Positions 1 to 7,826 of a stretch of 49,203 nt of DNA are shown in pieces; position 1 is the first letter of the stretch; every line of letters begins with the position of its first letter. Source of the stretch: Gemmatimonadota bacterium. GTDB lineage: Bacteria; Gemmatimonadota; Gemmatimonadetes; Gemmatimonadales; GWC2-71-9. The notes beneath the pieces were generated by a model. It saw only the letters and a list, made by a program, of their open reading frames with translations, did not search any database and was not told the origin of the DNA. Location: assembly GCA_003222155.1 (NCBI GenBank), contig QHUU01000096.1:1-49203 (forward strand), read 5' to 3'. Position numbers and translations under genes: made by a program.

Positions 1-2
1 TC

Positions 3-923
3 TCCCAGGCCCTCTCCGCGTTCGATTTTCGCCCCGGCGACCGGATTGTCACGACGCGCACCGACTACCCATCGAACCAGCTGATGTACCTGTCTCTGGC
101 GCAGCGTGCCGGGGTCGAGACCGTGCGCGCCGACGATCTCCCAGACGGCGGCGTCGACCCGGAGAGCGTCCGCCGCCTGGCGCGCCATGCCCGCACGCGG
201 CTGGTTGCGCTCTCGTGGGTGCCGACCAATTCGGGGCTGGTACAGGACGCGCGCGCCGTCGGCGAGGTCTGCGCCGAGCTGGATGTGCCGTACCTGGTCG
301 ACGCCTGTCAGACGGTGGGGCAGATGGCGATCGACGTGAGCGCGCTCCGGTGCGACTTCCTCGCCGCCACGGGGCGCAAGTTCCTGCGGGGCCCGCGCGG
401 CATCGGATTCCTGTACGTGTCCGACCGCCTGCTCGACCGTGGGGCGTTCCCGCTGTTTCTCGACATGCGCGGCGCCGACTGGACCGACCCCGACACGTTC
501 CGCCTGGCGGACGGTGCGCGGCGCTTCGAGAACTGGGAGTTCGCCTACGCCCTCGTCGTGGGGCTCGGCGCCGCCGCCCGCTATGCGCTCGCGGCGGGTG
601 AGCCCGGCCACGAGCGAGCCTGGCGGCTCGCCGCGCTGCTGCGCGAGCGGCTCGACCGCGTGCCCGAAGGGCGGGTACTCGACCGCGGCCGGGAGCGGTG
701 CGCCATCGTCACGCTCGACGTCCGGGGCCGCGATGCCGCCGAGCTCGAACTCCGCCTCCGCGAGCGCGGCATCAACACCAGCTCGGCCGACCGCATGTCG
801 GGCGTGCTCGACATGGACGACAAGCGTGCCGCCACGGTGCTGCGCTTCTCGCCCCACTACTACAATACGGAAGACGAGCTCGACGCCGCCGTCGCGGCGT
901 TGATCGAGCTGGTCCGCCAATGA
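3..923 (+). CDS. Class V aminotransferase-fold PLP enzyme (5' end outside window)
   Basis: The reading frame is open from the window edge, so the N-terminus is missing. The translation carries class V aminotransferase (cysteine desulfurase / isopenicillin-N epimerase-like) landmarks: a TDYPSN stretch near the edge, a LVDACQTVGQ segment whose Asp should contact the pyridine nitrogen of PLP, and the lysine at nt 378-380 in ATGRKFLRGPRGIG that should form the Schiff base. The C-terminal small domain ends in the usual RFSPHYYNTEDELD substrate-carboxylate region. This subgroup often acts on cysteine, selenocysteine or kynurenine-like substrates; the substrate cannot be named from sequence. Its stop overlaps the start of the next gene by 4 bp (ATGA), so the two are probably co-translated. 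Confidence 0.88.
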   Translation, partial: SQALSAFDFRPGDRIVTTRTDYPSNQLMYLSLAQRAGVETVRADDLPDGGVDPESVRRLARHARTRLVALSWVPTNSGLVQDARAVGEVCAELDVPYLVDACQTVGQMAIDVSALRCDFLAATGRKFLRGPRGIGFLYVSDRLLDRGAFPLFLDMRGADWTDPDTFRLADGARRFENWEFAYALVVGLGAAARYALAAGEPGHERAWRLAALLRERLDRVPEGRVLDRGRERCAIVTLDVRGRDAAELELRLRERGINTSSADRMSGVLDMDDKRAATVLRFSPHYYNTEDELDAAVAALIELVRQ

Positions 924-1429
924 CCCGACGGCTCGCGCTGTTGCTGGCGATTCCGTGGGCGGCGTCGCCCGCGCAGGCGCGCAGGAGTCAGCATGCCACG
1001 GTGACGCAGGCCATCGGCGCGACCGAGGTGACTATCGTCTACAACCGGCCGGGCGCGCGGGGCCGCAGTCTGTTCGGTGAGCTGGTCCCATGGGGCAAGG
1101 TGTGGTGTCCTGGCGCCGACGAGGCCACGACGATCGCCATCACCAAGGATGTGCTGGTCGCAGGACAGCGCCTCGCCGCCGGCAAGTACAGCCTCTGGGC
1201 CATCCCCGGCCCCGGCGAGTGGACGCTGATCTTCAGCAAGGCGGCGGACGTCTTCCACATTCCCTATCCCGGCCCCGCCCAGGACGCGCTGCGCGTCACG
1301 GCAAAACCCCAGGCGGGGGCCTTCATGGAAGCTCTGGCGTTCTACTTCCCGACCGCGGACGCGGACCGGGCCCTCTTGAACCTGCACTGGGGCGAGACCG
1401 TCGTGCAGGTCCCGCTGGCGGCGCCGTAG
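920..1429 (+). CDS. Exported DUF2911 protein
   Basis: This 169-residue protein begins with MTRRLALLLAIPWAASPAQA, a clear Sec signal peptide, which supports the ATG at 920 over upstream in-frame starts. The mature part matches DUF2911: VYNRPGARGRSLFGELVPWGKVW, then a GADEATTI segment, a LAAGKYSLWAIPG turn and a final LHWGETVVQVPL strand. DUF2911 proteins are small secreted beta-rich proteins of unknown function, common in Bacteroidota and Gemmatimonadota. The ATGA overlap ties it to the aminotransferase-like gene upstream, although one is cytosolic and the other exported. Confidence 0.85.
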   Translation: MTRRLALLLAIPWAASPAQARRSQHATVTQAIGATEVTIVYNRPGARGRSLFGELVPWGKVWCPGADEATTIAITKDVLVAGQRLAAGKYSLWAIPGPGEWTLIFSKAADVFHIPYPGPAQDALRVTAKPQAGAFMEALAFYFPTADADRALLNLHWGETVVQVPLAAP

Positions 1430-1439
1430 CACCGACCCC

Positions 1440-2366
1440 CTAGGCTTCGTAGCGTCGAATCCGCGACCCGTTGCCGGCAGAACGGGCCTGGACGAGCGCC
1501 GCGCTCGCGTGCTCGAGCAAGCTGGCGGGGTCGAGCGGAGTCTCGTGGAGATCCCCGACCGCCTCGAAGCCGGCGCGCACGCTCAGGGGCGGAAGACCGG
1601 CGGGCCTCGGGCCCGCCCCCTCGATCACCCCCGAGAGCCGACGGGCCATCCGCGCGGCGCCCTCGGGAGCGGTCGAGGGAGCGAGCACCAGGAATTCGCC
1701 GGCGGCGGCACGCCCGATGGCATCCGAGGCGCGGCCGCTGGCCTGGAGCAGCCGCGCCGCGAAGGCGACGACGACCGGTGAAGCCGCCGCCGCCCCCGAG
1801 GGTGCGTCGTGCGATTCCGGCTCGACCGAGAACGCCACGCAGGCGAGCGGGGCGTGCCGGCGAAACGCGTCCGAGACCAGCTCGCGCGCGCGCCGCTCGA
1901 GCCCCCGCCTGGTGTACAAGCCCCCCGCCGGCTCTGTGTCCTCCTCCAGCACGTGGTCGGTCTCGAGCTTGACGCGAGTGAACGCGTCGACCTTCAGCAT
2001 CAGCTCCTCGGCGTTGACTCCGAGGCTCAGATAGTCCCACGCTCCCGCCTCGAGAGCGGCCAGGCGCTGCTGCTTGGTCGCCGGCGTCGAGGTGATCATG
2101 ATCACGGGGGTATGCCACGACACGGCCCTGGCCTGCCGCAGCTTGCGGCACACGACGATACTGTCCAGGTCCTGGAGGTTCGCGTCCATGAGGACCACGT
2201 CCGGCCGCATGTCCGCCGCGTGCTCCAGCAACTCGAGCCCGCTCGTCACGGACAGGACCCGGTATCCCTGCGGGGCGAGCATGCTGTCGAGCGCCCGGGT
2301 GAGCCACGTGCCGGCGTGCGCGACGAGTGCGACAGGTATGCGGATGAAGGGCGTGCGCTGAGGCAA
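1440..2366 (-). CDS. Degenerate receiver plus degenerate GGDEF protein
   Basis: The frame encodes an N-terminal receiver-like domain (about residues 10-125) and a C-terminal GGDEF-like domain (about 150-300). The receiver keeps the phosphoacceptor Asp61 in VVLMDAN and a Thr in MITST. It has VAHAG where the acidic pair should be, and DYLSLGV where the conserved lysine follows (DYLxKP in active proteins). The GGDEF signature reads AAGEF (about 221-225), so diguanylate cyclase activity is unlikely. The start is uncertain: the frame runs on upstream without a stop, no in-frame ATG lies before the domain, and the TTG at 2366 is my best choice. It lies downstream of the NarL-type gene on the same strand and may be a signalling adaptor. 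Confidence 0.72.
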   Translation of the reverse strand: MPQRTPFIRIPVALVAHAGTWLTRALDSMLAPQGYRVLSVTSGLELLEHAADMRPDVVLMDANLQDLDSIVVCRKLRQARAVSWHTPVIMITSTPATKQQRLAALEAGAWDYLSLGVNAEELMLKVDAFTRVKLETDHVLEEDTEPAGGLYTRRGLERRARELVSDAFRRHAPLACVAFSVEPESHDAPSGAAAASPVVVAFAARLLQASGRASDAIGRAAAGEFLVLAPSTAPEGAARMARRLSGVIEGAGPRPAGLPPLSVRAGFEAVGDLHETPLDPASLLEHASAALVQARSAGNGSRIRRYEA

Positions 2367-2515
2367 GCTCGTGCTTTCGAAATGAGGGCGTGCGTTACTG
2401 CCTAGGGCGCCCCGGTACTGCTGGTGCGCTCGAATGTCGCCGTGGGACTGCCGGGGAAAAACCGGGCAAAACCCTAGGTCAGGCGTGGAGAAGACCCGGG
2501 GTTCGCGGCGGGGCT

Positions 2516-3148
2516 TCAGGGCTCGATGAGCCCCTCGCGAATCGCGTAGCGGACGAGGCCGGCGACATCGTGCACGTTCAGCTTCTTCATCACGCGTGTG
2601 CGGTGGAACTCGGCGGTCTTGGGGGTGATCGCGAGCAGCGCGGCGACCTGTTTGGTCGATTTGCCCTCGGCCACGAGCTGCACGACCTGGCGCTCCCGGG
2701 AGGTGAGCCGGCCGCGGTCTTCCGCGGCAGCGGCCCGGCAGGCGTCGACGACGGCCTGCGAGACGCCCGCCCCCACGTAGAACCCGCCGCGCGACACCTG
2801 CTGGATGGCCTGGGCGAGGTCTTCTCCCGCCTGCGTCTTGAGCACGAACCCCCGCACGCCCGCGCGGACCGCGTCCGTCACCAGGCGCTCCTGCTCGAGC
2901 GCCGTCAGCATCACGACCTGGGTTTCGGGGCACGCCTCCACGATCTGGCGCGCGGCATCGATGCCGTTCAGGAGCGGCATCATGATGTCGAGCACCGCGA
3001 CGTCCGGCTCGAGCTCCCGCGCCACCTCGACCGCCGCACGCCCGTCGGATGCCTCGGCCACCACCTCGAGGCCGTGGCGCTCGAGCAGGGCGCGCACGCC
3101 CTGCCGGAGCACGACGTGGTCGTCAGCCAGCACTACGCGTAGCGACAT
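2516..3148 (-). CDS. NarL/FixJ-family response regulator
   Basis: This is a 210-residue two-domain response regulator. The receiver has the acidic pair Asp9/Asp10, phosphoacceptor Asp54 (AVLDIMMP), Thr82 (VMLTA) and Lys104 (FVLKT), so it should be phosphorylatable. The output domain is a LuxR-type helix-turn-helix with LTSRERQVVQLVAEGKSTKQVA, then the recognition helix TPKTAEFHRTRVMKKL. It ends at residue 210, the normal length. A Shine-Dalgarno GGAGG sits 4 nt before the ATG. No cognate kinase is adjacent; the histidine kinase at 14.8-16.6 kb is too far away to assign. Its target genes are unknown. Confidence 0.93.
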   Translation of the reverse strand: MSLRVVLADDHVVLRQGVRALLERHGLEVVAEASDGRAAVEVARELEPDVAVLDIMMPLLNGIDAARQIVEACPETQVVMLTALEQERLVTDAVRAGVRGFVLKTQAGEDLAQAIQQVSRGGFYVGAGVSQAVVDACRAAAAEDRGRLTSRERQVVQLVAEGKSTKQVAALLAITPKTAEFHRTRVMKKLNVHDVAGLVRYAIREGLIEP

Positions 3149-3174
3149 CGTTCCTCCGCCGGGTCCCGAGCTCC

Positions 3175-3204
3175 TCTATACGGAGCGACCCGGCACGGCG
3201 TCAA
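3175..3204 (-). promoter_or_regulatory. Sigma70-like promoter for the NarL-type gene
   Basis: On the minus strand a TTGACG box (3204-3199) is followed after 18 nt by TATAGA (3180-3175). The start codon at 3148 lies 26 nt further on, with a GGAGG ribosome site between. Both boxes match the housekeeping consensus at 5 of 6 positions, which is uncommon by chance in DNA this GC-rich. Confidence 0.6.
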
Positions 3205-3257
3205 GCGGCCTGCGTCACGGCACGGGGGAAGTACCCATGCGGTAGCGAGTTATCGGT

Positions 3258-3263
3258 TACTGT
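3258..3263 (+). promoter_or_regulatory. TANNNT box 6 nt before the start of the DUF2779 gene
   Basis: TACTGT is separated from the ATG at 3270 by exactly 6 nt and there is no Shine-Dalgarno sequence. A -10 box in this position would start transcription at or next to the A of the ATG, giving a leaderless mRNA. The same spacing occurs at 9725 and 45506. No convincing -35 box is visible. Confidence 0.45.
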
Positions 3264-3269
3264 TCGATC

Positions 3270-4763
3270 ATGCCCTCCGAGCCCTCCCGCCTCTCCAAAT
3301 CGCGCTATCTCTCGGGCCTCCAGTGTCACAAGCAGCTGTGGTGGCGGGTGCACGAGCCCGAGGCGCCGGAGCTGTCCCCGTCCGCCGGGCAGCGGAACCT
3401 GTTCGCCCAGGGGCGGGAAGTCGGTGAGCGGGCGCGGCGCCACGTCCCGGGGGGTGAGCTCATCGATCTCCCGTTCCATCAGTACGACAACAAAGTCGCG
3501 GCCACGCGCGAGGCCCTGCAGCGCGGCGTGCCGGCGATCTACGAAGCCTGGTTCCTGGCGGACGAGGCCTACGTGGGGGTGGACATCCTGGAGCGCACGT
3601 CCCGCGGCTACGGCGTGATCGAGGTCAAGGCGTCCAACAGCCGCAAGCCCGAGCATCTGCCGGACGCCGCCGTCCAGGTGCACGTGCTGCGGCGCGCGGG
3701 GCTCCAGGTGGAGCGGGCCGAGGTGATGCATCTCAACCGGGAATGCCGCTACCCCGACCTGTCCAACCTGTTCGTCCGGGAGGACGTGACGGCGCTCGTC
3801 GAGTCGGTGCTGATCGGCGTGCCGGACGAGCTCGCGGCACAGCGGCGGATGCTCGAGGGACCGCTTCCCGATGTACCGATCGGCGAGCATTGCACGAGCC
3901 CGTACGACTGTCCCTTCATCGCGCGCTGCTGGCCCAAGCTCCCCGACCACCATGTCAGCAAGCTGTACCGCATCGAGCGCAAGCGGGCGCTGGAGCTCGA
4001 GGCCGACGGGTACGCGACGATCTACGATCTCCCGTCGGACCTGGAGCTCTCGATGATTCACGCGCGCCAGGTGAAGGCGGTGCAGAGCGGGCGCATGGTC
4101 GTGGAGGCCGCGCTCACGAAGGCGCTCGCCCACTTCGCGTCACCGCTCGCGTTTCTCGATTTCGAGACGGTGAGCCTCGCGATCCCGCGCTGGCCGGGGT
4201 GCCGGCCGTGGCAGCAGGTGCCGGTGCAGTTCAGCGTGCATGTGGAGGAACGGGGCCGCGGCCTCGTGCATCATGAGTGGATCGCGGATGGACCCGAGGA
4301 TCCGCGGCCGGCGCTCGCCGCGGCGCTGGTCGACGCGTGCGCTGGAGCCAGGAAGGTCGTGGCATACTACGCGAGCTTCGAGCGCGACTGCCTGAAGCAG
4401 CTCCGGGAGGCCGTGCCACGCTTCGCGAAGGACCTCGAGCGGATCGAAAAGCGCCTCCTGGACCTGCTGCCCGCGATTCGCAACCACGTCTACCATCCCG
4501 ACTTCGGAGGCGGGTTCAGCATCAAGAAGACGCTGCCCGCGCTCGTGCCGGGGCTGTCGTACTCGGATCTGAAGGTGCAGGACGGCGAGGTGGCGACGGT
4601 GGAGCTGCAGCGACTGATGCTCCAGGGCGCCGAGCTGCCGGCGGGCGAGCGGGCGGCGTTGCGGGACGCGTTGCTGCGCTATTGCGAGCGGGACACGTGG
4701 GCGATGGTCAAGCTGCTGGAGACATTGAGGAGCTTGGTCGCGGATCAGCTGGAGCTGTTCTGA
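3270..4763 (+). CDS. DUF2779 protein: Fe-S RecB/Cas4-like nuclease fused to a DEDD-type exonuclease-like domain
   Basis: This is a 497-residue cytosolic protein. The N-terminal half resembles a Cas4/AddB-type PD-(D/E)XK nuclease: Asp105 (VGVDIL), Glu118-x-Lys120 (IEVKAS) and Gln136 (QVHV). Four cysteines (Cys19 in LQCHKQLWW, then Cys208, Cys214 and Cys220 in HCTSPYDCPFIARC) are placed as in the 4Fe-4S cluster of that family. The C-terminal half is the DUF2779 domain, with an RNase H-like pattern: Asp297-x-Glu299 (LDFET), YYASFERDCL, and Asp475 (YCERDTW). Stand-alone DUF2779 proteins have no firmly assigned role; nucleic-acid processing is inferred from the motifs. The 3' end overlaps the convergent MocA-like gene by 19 bp. 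Confidence 0.85.
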   Translation: MPSEPSRLSKSRYLSGLQCHKQLWWRVHEPEAPELSPSAGQRNLFAQGREVGERARRHVPGGELIDLPFHQYDNKVAATREALQRGVPAIYEAWFLADEAYVGVDILERTSRGYGVIEVKASNSRKPEHLPDAAVQVHVLRRAGLQVERAEVMHLNRECRYPDLSNLFVREDVTALVESVLIGVPDELAAQRRMLEGPLPDVPIGEHCTSPYDCPFIARCWPKLPDHHVSKLYRIERKRALELEADGYATIYDLPSDLELSMIHARQVKAVQSGRMVVEAALTKALAHFASPLAFLDFETVSLAIPRWPGCRPWQQVPVQFSVHVEERGRGLVHHEWIADGPEDPRPALAAALVDACAGARKVVAYYASFERDCLKQLREAVPRFAKDLERIEKRLLDLLPAIRNHVYHPDFGGGFSIKKTLPALVPGLSYSDLKVQDGEVATVELQRLMLQGAELPAGERAALRDALLRYCERDTWAMVKLLETLRSLVADQLELF

Positions 4764-5353
4764 GCCGCCTGGAAGTCCTCCGGCGTATCCACGTCCACCA
4801 GCACCGCGGCCGGCCGGTCCACGTACAGCGCCTCGTGCTTGTGCGCCTGCACCACCGCCTTGCCGCACCCCTCTCCCGTCCACGCCAGCAGCTCGCCGAA
4901 CAGCGTTCGTCGGAACAGCAGCGGCGGTGCGGTGACGTCGCCGTAGCGCGACACGATGAGCGGCGCGGCGCTCGTGCCCGCCCGGCGAACCAGCTCCGCC
5001 AGCGCGGCCTCGCTCACATGCACCATGTCGCCCAGGAGCACCACGGCCGCGTCCACGTCTTGGCCGAGCAGGTCGAGCCCAGCGTGCAGCGACGCGCTGG
5101 TCGGACCCGTGAAATCGGGATTGAGCGCGATCTCCACGTGGAGGCCAGCGAGCACGGCGCGCGCCCGGTCGGCCTCGTGGCCGAGCACCACCACCACCGG
5201 CGACAGCCCGGCCACGAGCGCGCGGCGTGCGGCACGCCGAACCAGCGACTCGCCCTCGAGCTCGAGCAGCATCTTGTTCCTGCCCATGCGACGGGAGGCG
5301 CCGGCGGCGAGCACGACGCCGGCCACCCGGAGCCGCTCAGTCGGTTTGGGCAT
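4745..5353 (-). CDS. MocA-like molybdopterin nucleotidyltransferase family protein
   Basis: The 202-residue protein has the NTP-transferase signature VVLAAGASRRMGRNKML, where the glycine-rich loop, Arg and Lys bind the nucleotide. A GPTSASLHAGL segment and a VDVDTPEDFQA end are both typical of MobA/MocA-like enzymes. MocA transfers CMP to molybdopterin for xanthine dehydrogenase-type hydroxylases. This function fits the neighbour: the gene overlaps the 3' end of xdhC by 17 bp, so the two are translated from one message. No molybdenum hydroxylase subunits are in the window, so the client enzyme is elsewhere or just out of view. Related family members that use other cofactors cannot be excluded. 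Confidence 0.82.
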   Translation of the reverse strand: MPKPTERLRVAGVVLAAGASRRMGRNKMLLELEGESLVRRAARRALVAGLSPVVVVLGHEADRARAVLAGLHVEIALNPDFTGPTSASLHAGLDLLGQDVDAAVVLLGDMVHVSEAALAELVRRAGTSAAPLIVSRYGDVTAPPLLFRRTLFGELLAWTGEGCGKAVVQAHKHEALYVDRPAAVLVDVDTPEDFQAAQNSSS

Positions 5354-6425
5354 GGATGGGGGCGAGGCGCTCTCGCAGCGACCGGGTCCGGCGGCCGGAA
5401 CGCACCGCGAGAACCTCGGCGATCACCGCCAGCGCCACCTGTTCGGCGCCGTCGGTCCCGATGTCCAGGCCCACGGGGCCGTACACGCGACCCTCGTCCA
5501 GCGGGCCCTCCGCAGCGAGGGTCCGCAGCATGCGATCGGTGCGCTGGCGCGGGCCCAACATACCGATGTACGAGACCGGCGTCTTCAAGAGCGCGCGCAA
5601 GTATGCCTGATCGTCGGCGAAGTTGTGGTTCATCACGACGGCGTAACACTCGACATCGAGCGCCGTCGCCCCGGCCAGCTCGTCGCCCCCGCTCCGCACC
5701 AGCGCCGCGGCGCCCGGGAACCGCTCGGCGGTGAGATAGCCGGGGCGCCGATCGACCACCACGACCCGGAACCCCACATCGGCCGCGAACCGTACCAGCG
5801 GCCGCGCGTCGTCTCCCGCACCCAGGACCACCAGTTGCGGTGGCGGACGCAGCACGTCGAAGAATATCGAACGGCCGGCGATCTCGTGGATTCCCGACTG
5901 CCCCGCCTCCAGCAGCTCGCGCCCCTTGATCACGGTGCGCGCCGTCATGTCCGTCGCTCCGAGCTCGCCCTCGGCGCCGTCGGCGGTCACGAGGAGACGT
6001 TTCCCGTTTCCCGTTTCCCGGTTCCCGACGAGCATTGTGCAGACCACGAACGGGCGGCGGCCGTCCAGCAGCTCCCGTTCCCGCGGCCTCGCGTCCGCGG
6101 GCTCGACGTACACGTCGACCTGTCCTTCGCAGCCCACGCCCAGGTCCCAGGCCGCGATTTCGTCGGCGCTGGAGCAGTAGCTCCGGAGCCCGGGCGCTCT
6201 GCTGCGGATCACCTGCAGCGCCACCTCCCGCACGTCCTGCTCGAGGCAGCCGCCGCTCACGTTTCCCGCGCAGCGCCCGTCGCTCGCGACGGCGAGCTTG
6301 GCGCCCTCGTGACGGTACGCCGAGCCCCGCACCCGCACGACCGTCGCCAGCGCGGCGGGCTTCCGCTCACGCCGGACCCCGGCCAGGAAATCGAGCACCG
6401 CGCGCGTTTCAAGCCACTGTTTCAT
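5337..6425 (-). CDS. xdhC: XdhC/CoxI-family molybdenum hydroxylase maturation factor
   Basis: This 362-residue protein has the two XdhC parts. The N-terminal XdhC_CoxI region contains RGSAYRHEGAKL (34-44) and NVSGGCLEQDV (55-65); Cys60 is in the conserved SGGC motif. The C-terminal Rossmann region begins at LVVLGAGDDARPLV and includes VVVVDRRPGYLT, MNHNFADD and SYIGMLGPRQR. XdhC binds molybdenum cofactor and promotes its sulfuration and insertion into xanthine dehydrogenase-type enzymes. It precedes the MocA-like gene in an overlapping pair. Oddly, a 7-bp tandem repeat lies inside the gene (5999-6026), encoding a short loop of GNRETGNGKR type between the two parts. The start at 6425 has a GGGGAG ribosome site 5 nt upstream. 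Confidence 0.9.
   Translation of the reverse strand: MKQWLETRAVLDFLAGVRRERKPAALATVVRVRGSAYRHEGAKLAVASDGRCAGNVSGGCLEQDVREVALQVIRSRAPGLRSYCSSADEIAAWDLGVGCEGQVDVYVEPADARPRERELLDGRRPFVVCTMLVGNRETGNGKRLLVTADGAEGELGATDMTARTVIKGRELLEAGQSGIHEIAGRSIFFDVLRPPPQLVVLGAGDDARPLVRFAADVGFRVVVVDRRPGYLTAERFPGAAALVRSGGDELAGATALDVECYAVVMNHNFADDQAYLRALLKTPVSYIGMLGPRQRTDRMLRTLAAEGPLDEGRVYGPVGLDIGTDGAEQVALAVIAEVLAVRSGRRTRSLRERLAPIHAQTD
5999..6026. repeat. In-frame 7-bp tandem repeat inside xdhC
   Basis: Three perfect copies of GTTTCCC (5999-6019) are followed by one altered copy GGTTCCC (6020-6026). On the coding strand they add Arg/Gly/Asn/Lys codons between the two domains of XdhC. The base composition is plainly unlike the surrounding gene. 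Confidence 0.85.
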
Positions 6426-6534
6426 GCGATCTCCCCTCGGGTAATCTAGCGACTGCGCGGGGCTTGCCCGGCAGGGACCCGGGGGTAGCTTCTCCGTTCA
6501 GCCACGCGGAACCATCTCGACGGAGGACCCGCCC

Positions 6535-7734
6535 GTGAATCGCACTGCCACGCTGCTCCTGCTCGCCGCCCTGCCCGCCGGGCTGCTCATCGCGCGCCGC
6601 GGCCCGGAGGACGAATCGGTCTTCGTCCGAGGCCTCCGGCCCGACCAGCACGAGTCGGTGCTGTACGTCTGGACCAGCGACGCCGACCAGAAGGATCCCG
6701 ACTTCCTCGCCGTGATCGACGCGAGCCCCACGTCGTCGAGCTACGGCAAAGTCCTCACGACCGTACCGACGAGTGCTCCCGCCAACGAAGCACACCACTT
6801 CGGGTACACCGTGAACGCCGACCGCATCTTCGCGGGCGGGCTGTTCTCCAACCGGCTGTTCATCTACGACGTCGCGGCCGACCCGAAGCACCCCAAGCTC
6901 ATCAAGACGGTGCCCGATCTGGCGGCGAGCACCGGCTTCTCGGGACCGCACACCTTTTACGCCGTGCCCGGTGGCGTGATGATCGCAATGCTCGGCGCGA
7001 AGGACGGAGGCGCGCCGGGAGCGCTCGTGCAGCTCGACAACGACGGCAATTTCGTGAAGGCCCTCCCCGCCCCGAAGTACATGTACGATGTGGGCATCAA
7101 GCCGGAGCTGAACCTCATCGTCACGTCGAGCTGGGCTCATCCGCACGCGGTCAAAGCCGGCAATACGCCGATGGACCAGGTGGGCGACGAAGTCGTGGCG
7201 TGGGACTACAAGACCGGCAAGGTCCTCCAGACCGAGCATCTCGACAAGGCCCCGCTCGAGGTGCGCTGGCTGCACGGCGCCGCGGCGCGCGGCGGCTTCA
7301 TCAACTGCGCCTTCGGGAACAGCGTGTGGCACTGGGAGGTGGGGCACGACGGGAAGCTCACGTTCACGCGGGTGATCAAGCTGGCCGACAACGCCATCCC
7401 GGCGGACATGCGGATCTCCTACGACAACAAGTTCCTGTTCGTGTCCCTGTTCGGCGGCGGTGCGGTGCAGCAATACGACATCGCCGATCCAGGGCAGCCG
7501 AAGCTCGTGAGCACGGTGGCCTTCCCCCAGGCGCAGATGATGAAGCTCACGCCCGACAACAAGCGCCTGTACGTCAGCAACTCGCTGCTCTCGAACCTGG
7601 ACGGCAAGGTGCCCTACCGGGTGCGCCTCATCGACGTGGGCGCCAAGGGCATGACGCTCGACCCCGTGTTCGACGTGGACTTCGAGCATCTCCCGACAGG
7701 ACAGGCGCGGCCGCACGACATGCTGCTGAAATGA
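6535..7734 (+). CDS. Exported selenium-binding-protein (SBP56/methanethiol oxidase) family beta-propeller
   Basis: This 399-residue protein starts at a GTG preceded by GGAGG 8 nt upstream. It opens with a hydrophobic signal or anchor (MNRTATLLLLAALPAGLLIA). The rest follows the selenium-binding protein family: SVLYVWTSD near the start, DPDFLAVIDASPTS, HHFGYT, a GPHTFYAVPGG segment, the LEVRWLHG block, and IPADMRISYDNKFLFVSLFGGGAVQQYDIADP. Family members include human SELENBP1, a methanethiol oxidase of about 470 residues. This one is shorter, has a single cysteine (FINCAFG) and lacks the CSSC selenium/copper-region motif, so the same chemistry cannot be assumed. It seems to stand alone, divergent from xdhC. 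Confidence 0.8.
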   Translation: MNRTATLLLLAALPAGLLIARRGPEDESVFVRGLRPDQHESVLYVWTSDADQKDPDFLAVIDASPTSSSYGKVLTTVPTSAPANEAHHFGYTVNADRIFAGGLFSNRLFIYDVAADPKHPKLIKTVPDLAASTGFSGPHTFYAVPGGVMIAMLGAKDGGAPGALVQLDNDGNFVKALPAPKYMYDVGIKPELNLIVTSSWAHPHAVKAGNTPMDQVGDEVVAWDYKTGKVLQTEHLDKAPLEVRWLHGAAARGGFINCAFGNSVWHWEVGHDGKLTFTRVIKLADNAIPADMRISYDNKFLFVSLFGGGAVQQYDIADPGQPKLVSTVAFPQAQMMKLTPDNKRLYVSNSLLSNLDGKVPYRVRLIDVGAKGMTLDPVFDVDFEHLPTGQARPHDMLLK

Positions 7735-7762
7735 AAAGAGGCGTCGAGCAAAAACGTCACGC

Positions 7763-7814
7763 CAAGGCGTAGCACAAAGGCGTGGCACAAAGGCGTAGCA
7801 CAAAGGCGTCGCGC
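7763..7814. repeat. Four tandem copies of a 13-bp unit between genes
   Basis: The unit AAAGGCGTAGCAC is repeated head to tail: 7763-7775 (first base C), 7776-7788 (one change), 7789-7801 (perfect) and 7802-7814 (three changes). It lies between the stop of the SBP-like gene and the ATG of the HAD gene at 7827. No protein or terminator role is evident. Confidence 0.85.
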
Positions 7815-7826
7815 ACATTACCGCCA

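Noticed and set aside
698-919. Longer in-frame extension of the DUF2911 gene
   Set aside because: It lies wholly inside the aminotransferase-like gene in another frame and would bury the clear signal peptide that starts at 920.
2367-2933. N-terminal extension of the receiver/GGDEF protein
   Set aside because: The frame is open only because the DNA is GC-rich; it overlaps the NarL-type gene, and the translation is low-complexity Arg/Gly/Pro.
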